Positions 1 through 7,718 are shown, counted from the stretch's first letter. The stretch: 35,831 nt of DNA from Streptomyces roseolus (GCF_014649855.1 NZ_BMTV01000051.1:1-35831), one strand, 5' to 3'. Notes: generated by a model from the letters alone, not told the origin. Program-made: numbers and translations.

Positions 1-96
1 CTCCTGGGCCTGGAGCATCGTCCCCATGGCGCCGTCGGCGACGACGACGCGGCTGGCGAGTGCTTCGCGGAGCGCGGCCGCCCGGCTCGCGGTCAT
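1..96 (-). CDS. metH: Cobalamin-dependent methionine synthase, N-terminal fragment
   Basis: Only the first 32 codons are inside the window; the gene runs off the left edge. The start is ATG (reverse complement of 94-96). The peptide contains VVVADGAMGTMLQAQ, the opening of the homocysteine-binding TIM barrel of MetH-type enzymes (family knowledge). MetH moves a methyl group from methyltetrahydrofolate to homocysteine in the cytoplasm, giving methionine. The start overlaps the stop of the upstream kinase gene as ATGA, so the two are probably translationally coupled. Together with metK this gives at least three methionine/SAM-cycle genes in a row. The cobalamin and activation domains cannot be seen, so the B12-dependent assignment rests on the N-terminus alone. 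Confidence 0.85.
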   Translation of the reverse strand, partial: MTASRAAALREALASRVVVADGAMGTMLQAQE

Positions 97-1076
97 GACC
101 GCTCTCCCCACGACGGTTCGAGTTCCCGCGCGGCCTCCGGGCCGTACGCGGCGGCGAGCACCTCCGTCAGCCGGGCGGTGTCGGCCTCGTACGCCTGCGA
201 GCCCACCGTCTCCAGTGCCGCGCCCGCCACCACGCACCCCAGCCGGGCGGCCGTCCGTTCGGACAGGCCGCGGCTGAGCGCGGTGAGGAAGCCGGCCCGG
301 AAGGCGTCGCCCGCGCCGGTCGGGTCCACGGAACGCACCCCGGGGACCGCGGGCACGGTGAGCGGTTCCTCGCCCTTGCGGTCGATGCGGACTCCGGCCG
401 CGCCCAGTGTGGTCACCCAGGCGCCCACCGTGTCGAGCACGTCGTCCTCCGTGCAGCCCAGGCGCTCCAGGACCAGGGCCTTCTCGTACTCGTTGGTGAA
501 CAGCCACTCGGCGCCCTCCACCAGGTGGCGGACCTCCTCGCCGTTCAGCCGCGCCAGCTGCTGCGAGGGGTCGGCCGCGAAGGGCACGCCGTGGTTCCGG
601 CACTCCCGCGTGAAGCGCAGCATGGCCGCGGGCTCGTTCGGGCAGACGAGCACGAGGTCGGGCCGGGCGGGGCCCGAGAGCATGCCGTCCAGGCCGGTGT
701 CCGCGGCCTCGGCCATGGCGCCGGCGTAGAACGCCGCGATCTGGTTGCCGTCCTGGTCGGTGAGGCACATGAACCGGGCGGTCTGCCGCGTCGCGGACAC
801 ATGGACCGCGCCGGTGTCGACACCGTGCCGCTTGAGCCAGAGTTCGTACTCGGCGAAGTCGTCGCCCACCGAGCCGACGAGCTGGGGGGTGAGGCCGAGG
901 CTGCCGAGCCCGAAGGCGATGTTGGCCGCCACGCCGCCCCGGCGTACCTCGAGGTCGTCGACGAGGAAGGACAGCGAGAGGTGGGCGAGCTGGTCGGGGA
1001 CCAGCTGGTCCGCGAACCGGCCGGGGAACACCATGAGATGGTCTGTTGCGATGGATCCAGTCACCGCGATGCGCAC
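93..1076 (-). CDS. PfkB-family carbohydrate kinase, probably adenosine kinase
   Basis: The 327-aa product has the ribokinase/PfkB architecture. The substrate-side RRGG lies near residues 45-48, and the C-terminal PfkB signature DPTGAGDAF lies at about 251-259, with D257 as the predicted catalytic base and the GAG anion hole before it. The start is GTG, preceded by AGGAG at 8 bases. The family phosphorylates sugars or nucleosides; this N-terminal type resembles actinobacterial adenosine kinases. Lying between metK and metH, it fits clearing the adenosine released when S-adenosylhomocysteine is hydrolysed, which pulls the methyl cycle forward. That role is inferred from context; a ribokinase-like specificity cannot be excluded. 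Its stop overlaps the metH start. Confidence 0.85.
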   Translation of the reverse strand: MRIAVTGSIATDHLMVFPGRFADQLVPDQLAHLSLSFLVDDLEVRRGGVAANIAFGLGSLGLTPQLVGSVGDDFAEYELWLKRHGVDTGAVHVSATRQTARFMCLTDQDGNQIAAFYAGAMAEAADTGLDGMLSGPARPDLVLVCPNEPAAMLRFTRECRNHGVPFAADPSQQLARLNGEEVRHLVEGAEWLFTNEYEKALVLERLGCTEDDVLDTVGAWVTTLGAAGVRIDRKGEEPLTVPAVPGVRSVDPTGAGDAFRAGFLTALSRGLSERTAARLGCVVAGAALETVGSQAYEADTARLTEVLAAAYGPEAARELEPSWGERS

Positions 1077-1124
1077 GTCGTCACTCCTGGGATAGGGGCT
1101 CTCAGGCCGTCAGGCACGTCACTG

Positions 1125-2360
1125 TCAAAGCCCTGCGGCGGCCTTCAGCCGTGCGGCCCGGTCGGTCCGCTCCCAGGTGAACCCGGCGTCGTCGCGGCCG
1201 AAGTGCCCGTACGCGGCGGTGGCGGCGTAGACGGGGCGCAGCAGGTCGAGGTCGCGGATGATCGCGGCCGGGCGCAGGTCGAAGACCTCGCCGATCGCCC
1301 GCTCCAGGTCCTGCTGGGGAACGGTGGCGGTGCCGAAGGTCTCGACGAAGAGGCCGACCGGCTCGGCCTTGCCGATGGCGTAGGCGACCTGTACCTCGCA
1401 GCGCTCGGCGAGGCCGGCGGCGACGACGTTCTTGGCGACCCAGCGCATGGCGTAGGCGGCCGAGCGGTCCACCTTCGACGGGTCCTTGCCGGAGAAGGCG
1501 CCGCCGCCGTGGCGGGCGTAGCCGCCGTACGTGTCGACGATGATCTTCCGTCCGGTGAGGCCGGCGTCGCCCATCGGGCCGCCGATCTCGAACTTTCCGG
1601 TGGGGTTCACGAAGAGGCGGTAGTCCTCGGTGTCCAGCTTGATGCCGTCGGCCGCGAGCTGGGCCAGCACGTGTTCCACGACGTGGTGCCGGATGTCGGG
1701 CGCGAGGAGGGAGTCCAGGTCGATGCCCGGGGCGTGCTGGGAGGAGACGACGATCGTGTCCAGGCGGACGGGCCGGTCGTCCTCGTACGCGATGGTGACC
1801 TGGGTCTTGCCGTCCGGGCGCAGGTAGGGGACGGTCCCTTCCTTGCGGACGTCCGTCAGGCGGCGCGCCAGCCGGTGGGCCAGGTCGATCGGCAGCGGCA
1901 TCAAGGAGGGCGTCTCGGCGGACGCGTAGCCGAACATGAGGCCCTGGTCGCCCGCGCCCTGCCGGCCGAGCTCGTCCTCGCCCTCGTCCTCGGCGGAGGT
2001 GTCGCCCGCCGCGTCGGTCCGCGTCTCGTAGGCCGTGTCGACGCCCTGGGCGATGTCGGGCGACTGCTGGCCGATGGAGACCGAGACGCCGCAGGACGCC
2101 CCGTCGAACCCCTTCGCGGAGGAGTCGTATCCGATCTCCAGGATCTTCTCGCGCACGAGGGTGGCGATGTCGGCGTACGCCGAGGTCGTCACCTCTCCCG
2201 CGACGTGCACCTGGCCGGTGGTGACCAGCGCCTCCACGGCGACGCGGGCGTGCGGGTCCTGGGTGAGAAGCGCGTCGAGGATCGTGTCGCTGATCTGGTC
2301 GGCGATCTTGTCCGGATGTCCCTCGGTGACGGACTCCGAGGTGAAAAGGCGTCGGGACAT
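1125..2360 (-). CDS. metK: S-adenosylmethionine synthetase
   Basis: The 411-aa product makes SAM from methionine and ATP. Visible family motifs are GHPDK near the N-terminus, GAGDQGLMFGYA in the middle and the glycine-rich GGGAFSGKDPSKVDRS loop. The ATG at 2358-2360 was chosen because AGGAG lies just upstream and MSRRLFTSESVTEGHPDK is the normal family start; the reading frame extends further upstream only through repeat DNA. It precedes the kinase gene by 48 bases and probably shares its transcript. The usual Streptomyces housekeeping metK sits elsewhere, next to priA (recalled), so this may be a second, pathway-linked copy. No SAM riboswitch could be recognised in the 180-base leader. Confidence 0.95.
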   Translation of the reverse strand: MSRRLFTSESVTEGHPDKIADQISDTILDALLTQDPHARVAVEALVTTGQVHVAGEVTTSAYADIATLVREKILEIGYDSSAKGFDGASCGVSVSIGQQSPDIAQGVDTAYETRTDAAGDTSAEDEGEDELGRQGAGDQGLMFGYASAETPSLMPLPIDLAHRLARRLTDVRKEGTVPYLRPDGKTQVTIAYEDDRPVRLDTIVVSSQHAPGIDLDSLLAPDIRHHVVEHVLAQLAADGIKLDTEDYRLFVNPTGKFEIGGPMGDAGLTGRKIIVDTYGGYARHGGGAFSGKDPSKVDRSAAYAMRWVAKNVVAAGLAERCEVQVAYAIGKAEPVGLFVETFGTATVPQQDLERAIGEVFDLRPAAIIRDLDLLRPVYAATAAYGHFGRDDAGFTWERTDRAARLKAAAGL

Positions 2361-2543
2361 GGCTCTCCTGAGTGACGAGGGCATGGGTGAGACGGGGGAC
2401 GGTGCGGTGAGCAGGGTCCGGCTCAAGCATGTGCGGGGAGGGCACCGGCCTCCAGAAGATCCGTTGCAGGACTCTGTCGGGATCGGCAAGCGGCCGGTGG
2501 CAGTTCCCGGTGCCGCCAAGTCGGGGTCAGATCTTTGCCAAGA

Positions 2544-2580
2544 GCTCCGGGTCCGGTGGCTCGTCCACCGGACCCGGAGC
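2544..2580 (-). terminator. Perfect 16-bp hairpin between afsA-like gene and metK
   Basis: Arms 2544-2559 and 2565-2580 are exactly complementary and enclose a 5-base loop. No T-run follows, which is common for Streptomyces terminators. It lies about 260 bases past the afsA-like stop and 180 bases before metK, so it probably ends the afsA transcript or insulates metK. Confidence 0.7.
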
Positions 2581-2727
2581 GGTCGGTCCGCGCACGGGCG
2601 GTCGGTCCGCACGTGGGCGATCGATGCGCACGTGGGCGATCGATGCGCACGTGGGCGATCGATGCGCACGTGGGCGATCGATGCGTACGCGGGCGATCGG
2701 TGCGCACCCGGAGCGGTCGGTCCGCGC
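2572..2727. repeat. 19-bp tandem repeat array flanked by a 22-bp direct repeat
   Basis: Units beginning ACGTGGGCGATCGATG start at 2611, 2630, 2649 and 2668, with a diverged unit at 2687; the period is exactly 19. Each holds overlapping CGATCG/ATCGAT palindromes, and the unit junctions create CACGTG. An identical 22-base sequence, beginning ACCCGGAGCGGTCGG, lies at 2572-2593 and 2706-2727 and bounds the array. The first copy shares its left end with the 3' arm of the hairpin at 2544-2580. The array lies between the afsA-like stop and metK. Its function is unknown; possibilities include a multimeric regulator-binding site or slippage-prone spacer DNA. Confidence 0.9.
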
Positions 2728-2840
2728 GGGGCGGTACGTCGCGGTGCCGGGTTCGTCCGCCGGCGCGGTCACCCGAGTCGACGGCGTGCTCGGCGAGGGC
2801 GTGTTCGGCGACGCGCGCGTGCTTCGTCGCGGACGACGGA

Positions 2841-3839
2841 TCAGCGGGTCCGGGGGGCCACGACGAGGTCGGTGGTGAAGACCTGCTTGTCCCGCTGGGT
2901 TCCCTCCACCCTCACCAGCATGCCGTCCCCGCCTTCGCCCGGAACGGTCCGGGCCTCGATCCAGCAGGGCGCCTCGAACTCGGCGTAACAGGTGAAGGTG
3001 CTCCTCAGGCCGAGCACGAGGGCGTCGGGCAGGCCGCTGACCGCGTGTGCGGCCTGCCGGGCGGCCTCCAGCAGGACCATGCCCGGGACGTGGTCCACCG
3101 GGTGGTCGAAGTAGGTCGGGTGAGCGGTGTCGACGCGCAGTTCCCAGCGGCCGTCCGTGCCCGGGGCGGGCACGCCGAGCACGACGTGCCGGGGGCTGGT
3201 GTGCCCCACGAGGGCCGGCTCGACGGCCGGGGGCACCGGTCGGTCGCTGTGGGTGGGGGTGCCGCCGCGCAGTCGCCGGAACACCTGCGGGCTCATGCAC
3301 CGGAAGGAGGCCTCCGCGGTGCCGAGGCTCCGGCCGTCCCGCTCCACGGTGACGACGTACCCCATGGAGGACAGTGCTCCGTTGCGGCGGACGATGTCCC
3401 GGCACTCGGTGCGGAGGACGATCTCCGTGGGGGTGCGGCCCGCCCTCAACAGCTCGGGTTCGAGCGAGACGGACATGTCCCGCATCAGGAACTGGTGGCC
3501 GAAGGGGACGTCGAACTCGGCGTGGGCCAGCAGGGATCCGACCTGTCTGACCGATTCGACCAGGAGCAGCGGATCCTGGTACTCGTCGTCGCGGGCGAAC
3601 AGGGAGTGGCTGCGCGGCCATTGGGCACGGACCACGAACTTCTCGGAACCCGCCTGCGGGTCGACGGCGTCCCATCCCGTCAGGAAGACCTCGGAGACCG
3701 CGGCGCGGTGGACGTACTCCCGCGGGACCGTCGACGTCAGGCGCTGCGCGGGGACCCGGGTTAACGCCTGCTCGACCACCGAGACCGGTCCCGTTCCCCC
3801 GACCCGTGCCGTGGACGACTGCTCAGCGAAGTGCGGCAT
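2841..3839 (-). CDS. AfsA/ScbA-type gamma-butyrolactone biosynthesis protein
   Basis: The 332-aa product has the two hot-dog (AfsA) repeats of butenolide/gamma-butyrolactone synthases. The first carries DPLLLVESVRQVGSLLAH at about residues 90-107, and the second carries HPTYFDHPVDHVPGM with EAARQAAH at about 245-270. In this family the enzyme joins a beta-ketoacyl chain from ACP to dihydroxyacetone phosphate, the first step to A-factor-like signals. An AGGAG lies upstream of the ATG. The promoter region carries an ARE-like site (3920-3941), so a GBL receptor probably controls it. The gene diverges from the response-regulator gene at 4156. The length is normal and both repeats look intact. The acyl chain of the signal cannot be read from sequence. 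Confidence 0.93.
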   Translation of the reverse strand: MPHFAEQSSTARVGGTGPVSVVEQALTRVPAQRLTSTVPREYVHRAAVSEVFLTGWDAVDPQAGSEKFVVRAQWPRSHSLFARDDEYQDPLLLVESVRQVGSLLAHAEFDVPFGHQFLMRDMSVSLEPELLRAGRTPTEIVLRTECRDIVRRNGALSSMGYVVTVERDGRSLGTAEASFRCMSPQVFRRLRGGTPTHSDRPVPPAVEPALVGHTSPRHVVLGVPAPGTDGRWELRVDTAHPTYFDHPVDHVPGMVLLEAARQAAHAVSGLPDALVLGLRSTFTCYAEFEAPCWIEARTVPGEGGDGMLVRVEGTQRDKQVFTTDLVVAPRTR

Positions 3840-3919
3840 GTGCAGGACTCCTGTCGTATGCGGGCAGGGGACACCTACGGCACGCCGTCGCCCCCCGCTG
3901 CGGCAAACCTTCCGTGCCC

Positions 3920-3941
3920 AACATACAGACAGGTCTGCGTG
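3920..3941. promoter_or_regulatory. ARE-like operator upstream of the afsA-like gene
   Basis: The 22-base site AACATACAGAC/AGGTCTGCGTG is an imperfect palindrome that fits the ARE bound by ArpA/ScbR-type receptors (family knowledge). Read leftward it contains TATGTT, usable as a -10 for the afsA-like gene, whose start is 80 bases away. A bound receptor would therefore cover the promoter. Confidence 0.8.
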
Positions 3942-4069
3942 GTCCTGGTTAACAACTTCCCAAGCTTTTTGGATCGCCCGTCACAGACGGTGAGTCATCT
4001 GGCACGCGGCAGCCACTTCAGGGCGCGCATTCACCCACCAGGCCCTTGACACGCGGGGGTGAGAGCCCC

Positions 4070-4100
4070 TTGACATTCAGACACGTCTGTTTGTTATGTT
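4070..4100 (+). promoter_or_regulatory. Promoter with embedded ARE-like operator for the orphan regulator
   Basis: TTGACA (4070-4075) and TATGTT (4095-4100) form a promoter with a 19-base spacer. The palindrome ACATTCAGACACGTCTGTTTGT at 4073-4094 fills the spacer and matches the ARE pattern seen at 3920 and 5011. Repression by a GBL receptor is the obvious inference. The start codon follows 56 bases downstream. Confidence 0.82.
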
Positions 4101-4155
4101 CCTCGTCGCCGACTGCAGCGCCCCAGCCGCTGCGGCCACGCCTCAGGAGGAACAG

Positions 4156-4938
4156 ATGAATCGGCAGGCCGTGGATCTCCTCACTTCGCCGACCGAACAA
4201 CCCCGCCCCCGGCACCCGCAGGGCGCCCCCTCCCGGCCCCACTTCGCCGCCCCTCCCACCCCTCATCGGCAGGAAGGACTGCGCGTCCTGGTCGTCGAGG
4301 CCAACACCCGGGACGCGGACACGCTCCTCCAGGGTCTGACCAGGCAGGGTTATGTGACGCAGAGTGCGAAGAACGGCGCCCAGGCGCTCCGTTCCCACGG
4401 CGACGCCGACCTCGTCCTGCTCGACCTCGACCTGCCGGACCTCGACGGGCTGGAAGTGTGCCGGGGCATCCGCACCGTCAGCGAGACGCCCATCATCACG
4501 GTGACGGCGCGCGACTCCGAGCTCGACCGGGTCCTCGGCCTGCAGGCCGGAGCGGACGACTACCTGGTCAAGCCGTACGGCTTCCGGGAGCTGCTGGCCC
4601 GGATGGAGGCCATCATGCGGCGCGTCCACCGCCAGACCACGCCGGCGCGCGTCGCCGTCCACCAGGGCCTGCGGGTCGACGCCGACGCGCGGACGGCCAC
4701 GCTCGACGACGAGCCGCTGGACCTGACCCGCAAGGAGTTCGACCTGCTGTTCCTGCTCGCCTCGCAGCCGGACACGGTGATCTCGCGCCGCCAGATCATG
4801 GCCCAGGTCTGGGGGGACGCCTGGTCGCCCCGGGGCCGTACCATCGACACCCATGTCGGAACGCTGCGGGGCAAGCTCGGCTCCAGCGAGTGGATCCACA
4901 CCGTCCGGGGCATCGGCTTCCGCCTCGGGTGCCCGTAA
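4156..4938 (+). CDS. Orphan OmpR/PhoB-type atypical response regulator (JadR1-like)
   Basis: The 260-aa product has a proline-rich extension of about 40 residues, a receiver domain (about 42-155) and a winged-helix DNA-binding domain (about 165-258, with LTRKEFDLLFLL and RTIDTHVGTLRGKL). In the receiver the phosphoacceptor D90, T117 and K139 are present. The usual acidic pair after the first strand reads E48-A49-N50, so one Mg-binding acid is missing. No histidine kinase is adjacent. Regulators of this kind (JadR1, Aur1P, from memory) activate angucycline clusters, answer to end product rather than phosphate, and are repressed by GBL receptors. A consensus AGGAGG precedes the ATG. Role as a cluster activator is inferred. 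Confidence 0.88.
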   Translation: MNRQAVDLLTSPTEQPRPRHPQGAPSRPHFAAPPTPHRQEGLRVLVVEANTRDADTLLQGLTRQGYVTQSAKNGAQALRSHGDADLVLLDLDLPDLDGLEVCRGIRTVSETPIITVTARDSELDRVLGLQAGADDYLVKPYGFRELLARMEAIMRRVHRQTTPARVAVHQGLRVDADARTATLDDEPLDLTRKEFDLLFLLASQPDTVISRRQIMAQVWGDAWSPRGRTIDTHVGTLRGKLGSSEWIHTVRGIGFRLGCP

Positions 4939-5010
4939 TCGGGCCCGGCAAGGCCGGTCAGCGTCGATCCGCCTCCGCCGCCCGCCCCACCACCGCGTAA
5001 CGTTGCGTTA

Positions 5011-5032
5011 AGATACAGACAAGTATGTCGAA
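5011..5032. promoter_or_regulatory. ARE-like operator upstream of the GBL-receptor gene
   Basis: AGATACAGACAAGTATGTCGAA is a third ARE-type palindrome, 24 bases before the receptor start at 5056. TTGCGT at 5003-5008 could be a -35 element, but the -10 is unclear. The position suggests autorepression of the receptor gene, as is usual for ScbR/ArpA relatives. Confidence 0.78.
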
Positions 5033-5055
5033 ATTTTTCGCGGCGAGAGAGTGAC

Positions 5056-5682
5056 ATGGCCAAACAAGAACGGGCACAGCGGACGCGACAAGCCATCCTC
5101 ACCGCCGCGGCGGAGCTGTTCGACGAGCGCGGTTACGACTCGGCGAGCACCACCGACATCCTGGCGCGGGCCGGTCTCACCCGCGGGGCGCTCTACCACC
5201 ACTTCCCGTCGAAGGAAGCGATCGCCCTCGCCCTGCTCGACGCGCACGTCGACGCCCTCCAGGTGGAGGAGCAGCCGGTGAAGCTCCAGAGCCTGATCGA
5301 CCTGACCTTCAGGTTCGCCCAGCGGCTTCAGCACGATCCGGCGCTCCGCGCCAGCGTCCGCCTCTCCGTGGAGCAGTCCTCGTTCACCGCGTTCCAGACC
5401 GGTTACGAGCAGTCCATCGAGGTCATACGGAGTCTCCTGCGGCAGGCCATGGACCAGGGCGAGATGCTGCCCGGTCTGGACATCGAGGAGGCGACGCTCT
5501 TCATCGTCGGCGCCTACACCGGTGTCCAGACCATGGACCAGGCGTACAGCGGGCGCGCCGACCTGCTCGACCGGATCGGCTCCTTCTGGCGGTTCATCCT
5601 GCCCGGCCTGGCCACGCCCGGCCTCATCAGCCGCCTGCGGACCACGGCGCCGGCGGGCGCCCCGCGCCCTTCATCGGACTGA
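5056..5682 (+). CDS. TetR-family gamma-butyrolactone receptor (ScbR/ArpA type)
   Basis: The 208-aa product opens with MAKQERAQRTRQAI and the HTH segment TTDILARAGLTRGALYHHF, typical of GBL receptors, which start MAKQxRAxRTRQ. The N-terminal domain (1-50) binds ARE DNA and the rest forms the ligand pocket and dimer face. Family members repress until a gamma-butyrolactone binds. The nearby AfsA-type gene and three ARE-like sites make a signal-receptor circuit likely. The ATG follows a purine-rich but weak ribosome site (GAGAGAGTGAC). The last 12 bases overlap the end of the convergent TetR gene. A pseudo-receptor that binds antibiotics instead of GBL is an alternative, since two paralogues are present. 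Confidence 0.9.
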   Translation: MAKQERAQRTRQAILTAAAELFDERGYDSASTTDILARAGLTRGALYHHFPSKEAIALALLDAHVDALQVEEQPVKLQSLIDLTFRFAQRLQHDPALRASVRLSVEQSSFTAFQTGYEQSIEVIRSLLRQAMDQGEMLPGLDIEEATLFIVGAYTGVQTMDQAYSGRADLLDRIGSFWRFILPGLATPGLISRLRTTAPAGAPRPSSD

Positions 5683-6303
5683 AGGCCGCTCGGAACCGGC
5701 GGGCGAGGGCACCGACGGCCCCACCCGCCCCGCCGCACGGGCGTCCCCGGCGCCGCCGGAGTCGAACAGAGCCTGGAGCATCGGCCACAGCCGGTCCACG
5801 CTGCGGCCCTCCCACCACTTGGGGTCACTGCGTCCCAGGGACTCCACGCCCGCGGCGAGCAGCACGACGAGGTCGGCGAGATCCTCCACCGGGAACGCCG
5901 CCCGCCGCCCGGCGAGCACGAGACGTTCGTGGAGCATGGCCAGCATCTGGTCCCGCAGCCGGGGTGACTGGAACGTCCCGTCGCCCGCGAGCTTCATCCC
6001 GGCCCGCACGATCGGGTCCGTGCGCAGCGACTCGCCCAACGTGACGAGAAAGGTCCGCAGGGCCTCCGCCGGCTCCCGGCTGAACGCCTCGTCTATGAGC
6101 GCGACGATCCGGTCGTGCGCTTCCTCGTAGACCGCGGCGGCCAGCATCGCGGTGGAGGCGAAGTGGTGATAGAGCGCACCCCTGCTCACCCCCGCCTTCT
6201 GGCAGACGTTGACCAGCCCCGCGTCCGAGGGCGGGCCGTCCGCGACCAGCTCGGCCATGGCCCGCACGAGTGCTTGCCGGGTCCGGTGCGACCGGGTCTG
6301 CAT
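5671..6303 (-). CDS. Second TetR-family regulator, GBL-receptor paralogue
   Basis: The 210-aa product begins MQTRSHRTRQALVRAM and has the HTH VCQKAGVSRGALYHHF, close to the receptor encoded at 5056. The C-terminal half is longer and ends in a Gly/Ala/Pro-rich tail of about 25 residues. ATG at 6301-6303 was chosen because AAGAGGG lies just upstream; an ATG 15 bases earlier has no clear ribosome site. In Streptomyces one of two such paralogues is often a pseudo-receptor that binds end products and cross-regulates the circuit; that role is inferred. No ARE-like site was seen upstream. The gene is convergent with, and overlaps, the receptor gene by 12 bases. Confidence 0.87.
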   Translation of the reverse strand: MQTRSHRTRQALVRAMAELVADGPPSDAGLVNVCQKAGVSRGALYHHFASTAMLAAAVYEEAHDRIVALIDEAFSREPAEALRTFLVTLGESLRTDPIVRAGMKLAGDGTFQSPRLRDQMLAMLHERLVLAGRRAAFPVEDLADLVVLLAAGVESLGRSDPKWWEGRSVDRLWPMLQALFDSGGAGDARAAGRVGPSVPSPAGSERPSVR

Positions 6304-6364
6304 GGGCCCTCTTTTCATGGCATCAGTCGAATGTTCAACCCCCCGGGCGTGGCAGCCACGCGGA

Positions 6365-6393
6365 ATCATACAACACTGTCTCTTCTTTGCCAG
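6365..6393 (-). promoter_or_regulatory. Predicted promoter for the second TetR gene
   Basis: Read leftward, CTGGCA (6388-6393) and TATGAT (6365-6370) are separated by exactly 17 bases, a good match to a housekeeping promoter. It would give a leader of about 55 bases to the start at 6303. No ARE-like palindrome covers it. Confidence 0.5.
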
Positions 6394-7718
6394 CCCACTC
6401 CCACCCCCGCCCCCCACCAGGCACACCGAACGGCTCCTTTGGCCGGAATCAAGGCCACTTTGTGGGCCGCCTTCCCCCCGATACGCCCCCGCACACCCCG
6501 AAAACAAAACAGGGAAGTCGGTTTACGCCCTCCCCGTCGGCCCCTCAAACGAGCCCCACAGGCCACAAACGACTGAACCCCGAGTCACCGTCTCCCCATC
6601 CCCGTCCCCCACCGTTCTCCAGCGGGACTCAAGGGAGACTCCAAAGGAATCCAAGGTTCCGGCAGGAGGATCCGCGGCGTCCGGGCGAAGACGTCGTAAA
6701 AGCCGCTCTGTCGAACTCGGTGACGGGGACGGCGCGTGCCGACGTGACGGGAGGACGCGGGAAAGGCGTCGGCACGCGAAGGGACGGGACCGGGGCCGTG
6801 TCGACCGGCGCGTCACGAAGGCGCCCGGGCACCCATCAGGCCGGGCCGCGCGCCGCCGGCCGTGCACCACGGCGACGCCGTGAAGGCCGTGAAGGGCGAG
6901 GCGGCCCGCCTCCACCCCTCGGTGACGGGACATCAGGACGATCTCGCCACCGCTCCCCGGGACCGGTCGCACGCCCGTCTCACTCAGGGACGGGCCGCGC
7001 CGACGGCTCCTGCCTGGAGCCGGCCGTCGACCGGCGGCCCCTGGACCCGCGGGGCGCCGCACAGGCCGCCGCGGAGCTGCGCGCCCACTGCCACGACACG
7101 GTGCAGGATCCGGTGAAGACCGGCGACACGATGGCCCGCTCGACGACGGGTCGCTCTGGTGGGACCGAACCAGACCACAGGCCCTCATGGGGCGGCGCGC
7201 GGCTGACGGTCGAACGTCAGGAAGGTGACCATCCACCCCGAAGGGAACCGCGCAACCGCCTGATGCACCGACCCCGTCCCCTTGCTCCGCCTCTCGGGGC
7301 TCGTGTGGAGAAAGGGTGTCACGGGCGGTCGGCCACGTCCGCCGGCCCATGGCGGCGAGTGCGGCGCCCACCCGGTCCGCGAGGGCGTCGTCGTCGCCGG
7401 CCAGGTGGCGAGGGGTGGCCCGGAAGGCCGGACCGGGCTCGGGGTCGGATGAACCGTGGGAGCGCTCAGGGCGCGGGTGTTCCTCCTGGGGCGGGGAGCT
7501 GGGCGGTCGTCCACGCTGACACCGCCGGACCGCGCTCTCCAGGCCCTCGGGGTCGTTCCTCGTCCACCGTCGGCGAACCGATCCCTGGAGATCGCCCGGC
7601 TCGACGCGTCGCCCTTCCTCCGGAGCCGTCCGTGGACGGCGGGGAAACGCGAGGTGGTCAGTACGATGAACCGCGCTCGCGGCGGTAGGCGGCGCCTGGA
7701 CGGTGGGAGGCCGATGGC
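6394..7718. other. 1.3-kb stretch with no intact gene
   Basis: No frame here combines a ribosome site, normal Streptomyces codon bias and a recognisable domain. Open frames on both strands are arginine/proline-rich and look like high-GC noise. The left part (6394-6700) is C-rich and somewhat lower in GC. One short leftward segment (7333-7452) reads like protein. GGAAAC at 7643 and CGAT at 7664 resemble an ECF-sigma promoter for the BlaI-like gene, but weakly. The stretch probably marks decayed DNA at the edge of the accessory region. Confidence 0.6.
7333..7452 (-). pseudogene. Possible decayed fragment resembling a DUF317-type protein
   Basis: Leftward translation gives SSDPEPG, then FRATPRHLAGDDDALADRV, then GAALAAMGRRTW. 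The ATPRHLAG block resembles the start of DUF317 domains common in Streptomyces, and codon usage here is coding-like. The reading then becomes low-quality, and a neighbouring frame carries a protein-like VHQAVARFPSGWMVTF near 7190-7270, as expected after a frameshift. There is no start codon with a ribosome site. The family assignment is a weak resemblance from memory. Confidence 0.3.

Noticed and set aside
2361..2543. Possible SAM riboswitch in the metK leader
   Set aside because: The leader shows no SAM-I or SAM-IV core pattern that could be recognised by eye; a covariance-model search would be needed to rule it out fully.
2581..2727. CRISPR array
   Set aside because: The repeats are strictly tandem with a 19-base period and no unique spacers, and no cas genes are nearby.
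4018..4899. A minus-strand frame opposite the orphan regulator
   Set aside because: Its repetitive Val/Asp/Gly composition mirrors the receiver-domain gene on the other strand, which has the real ribosome site and motifs.
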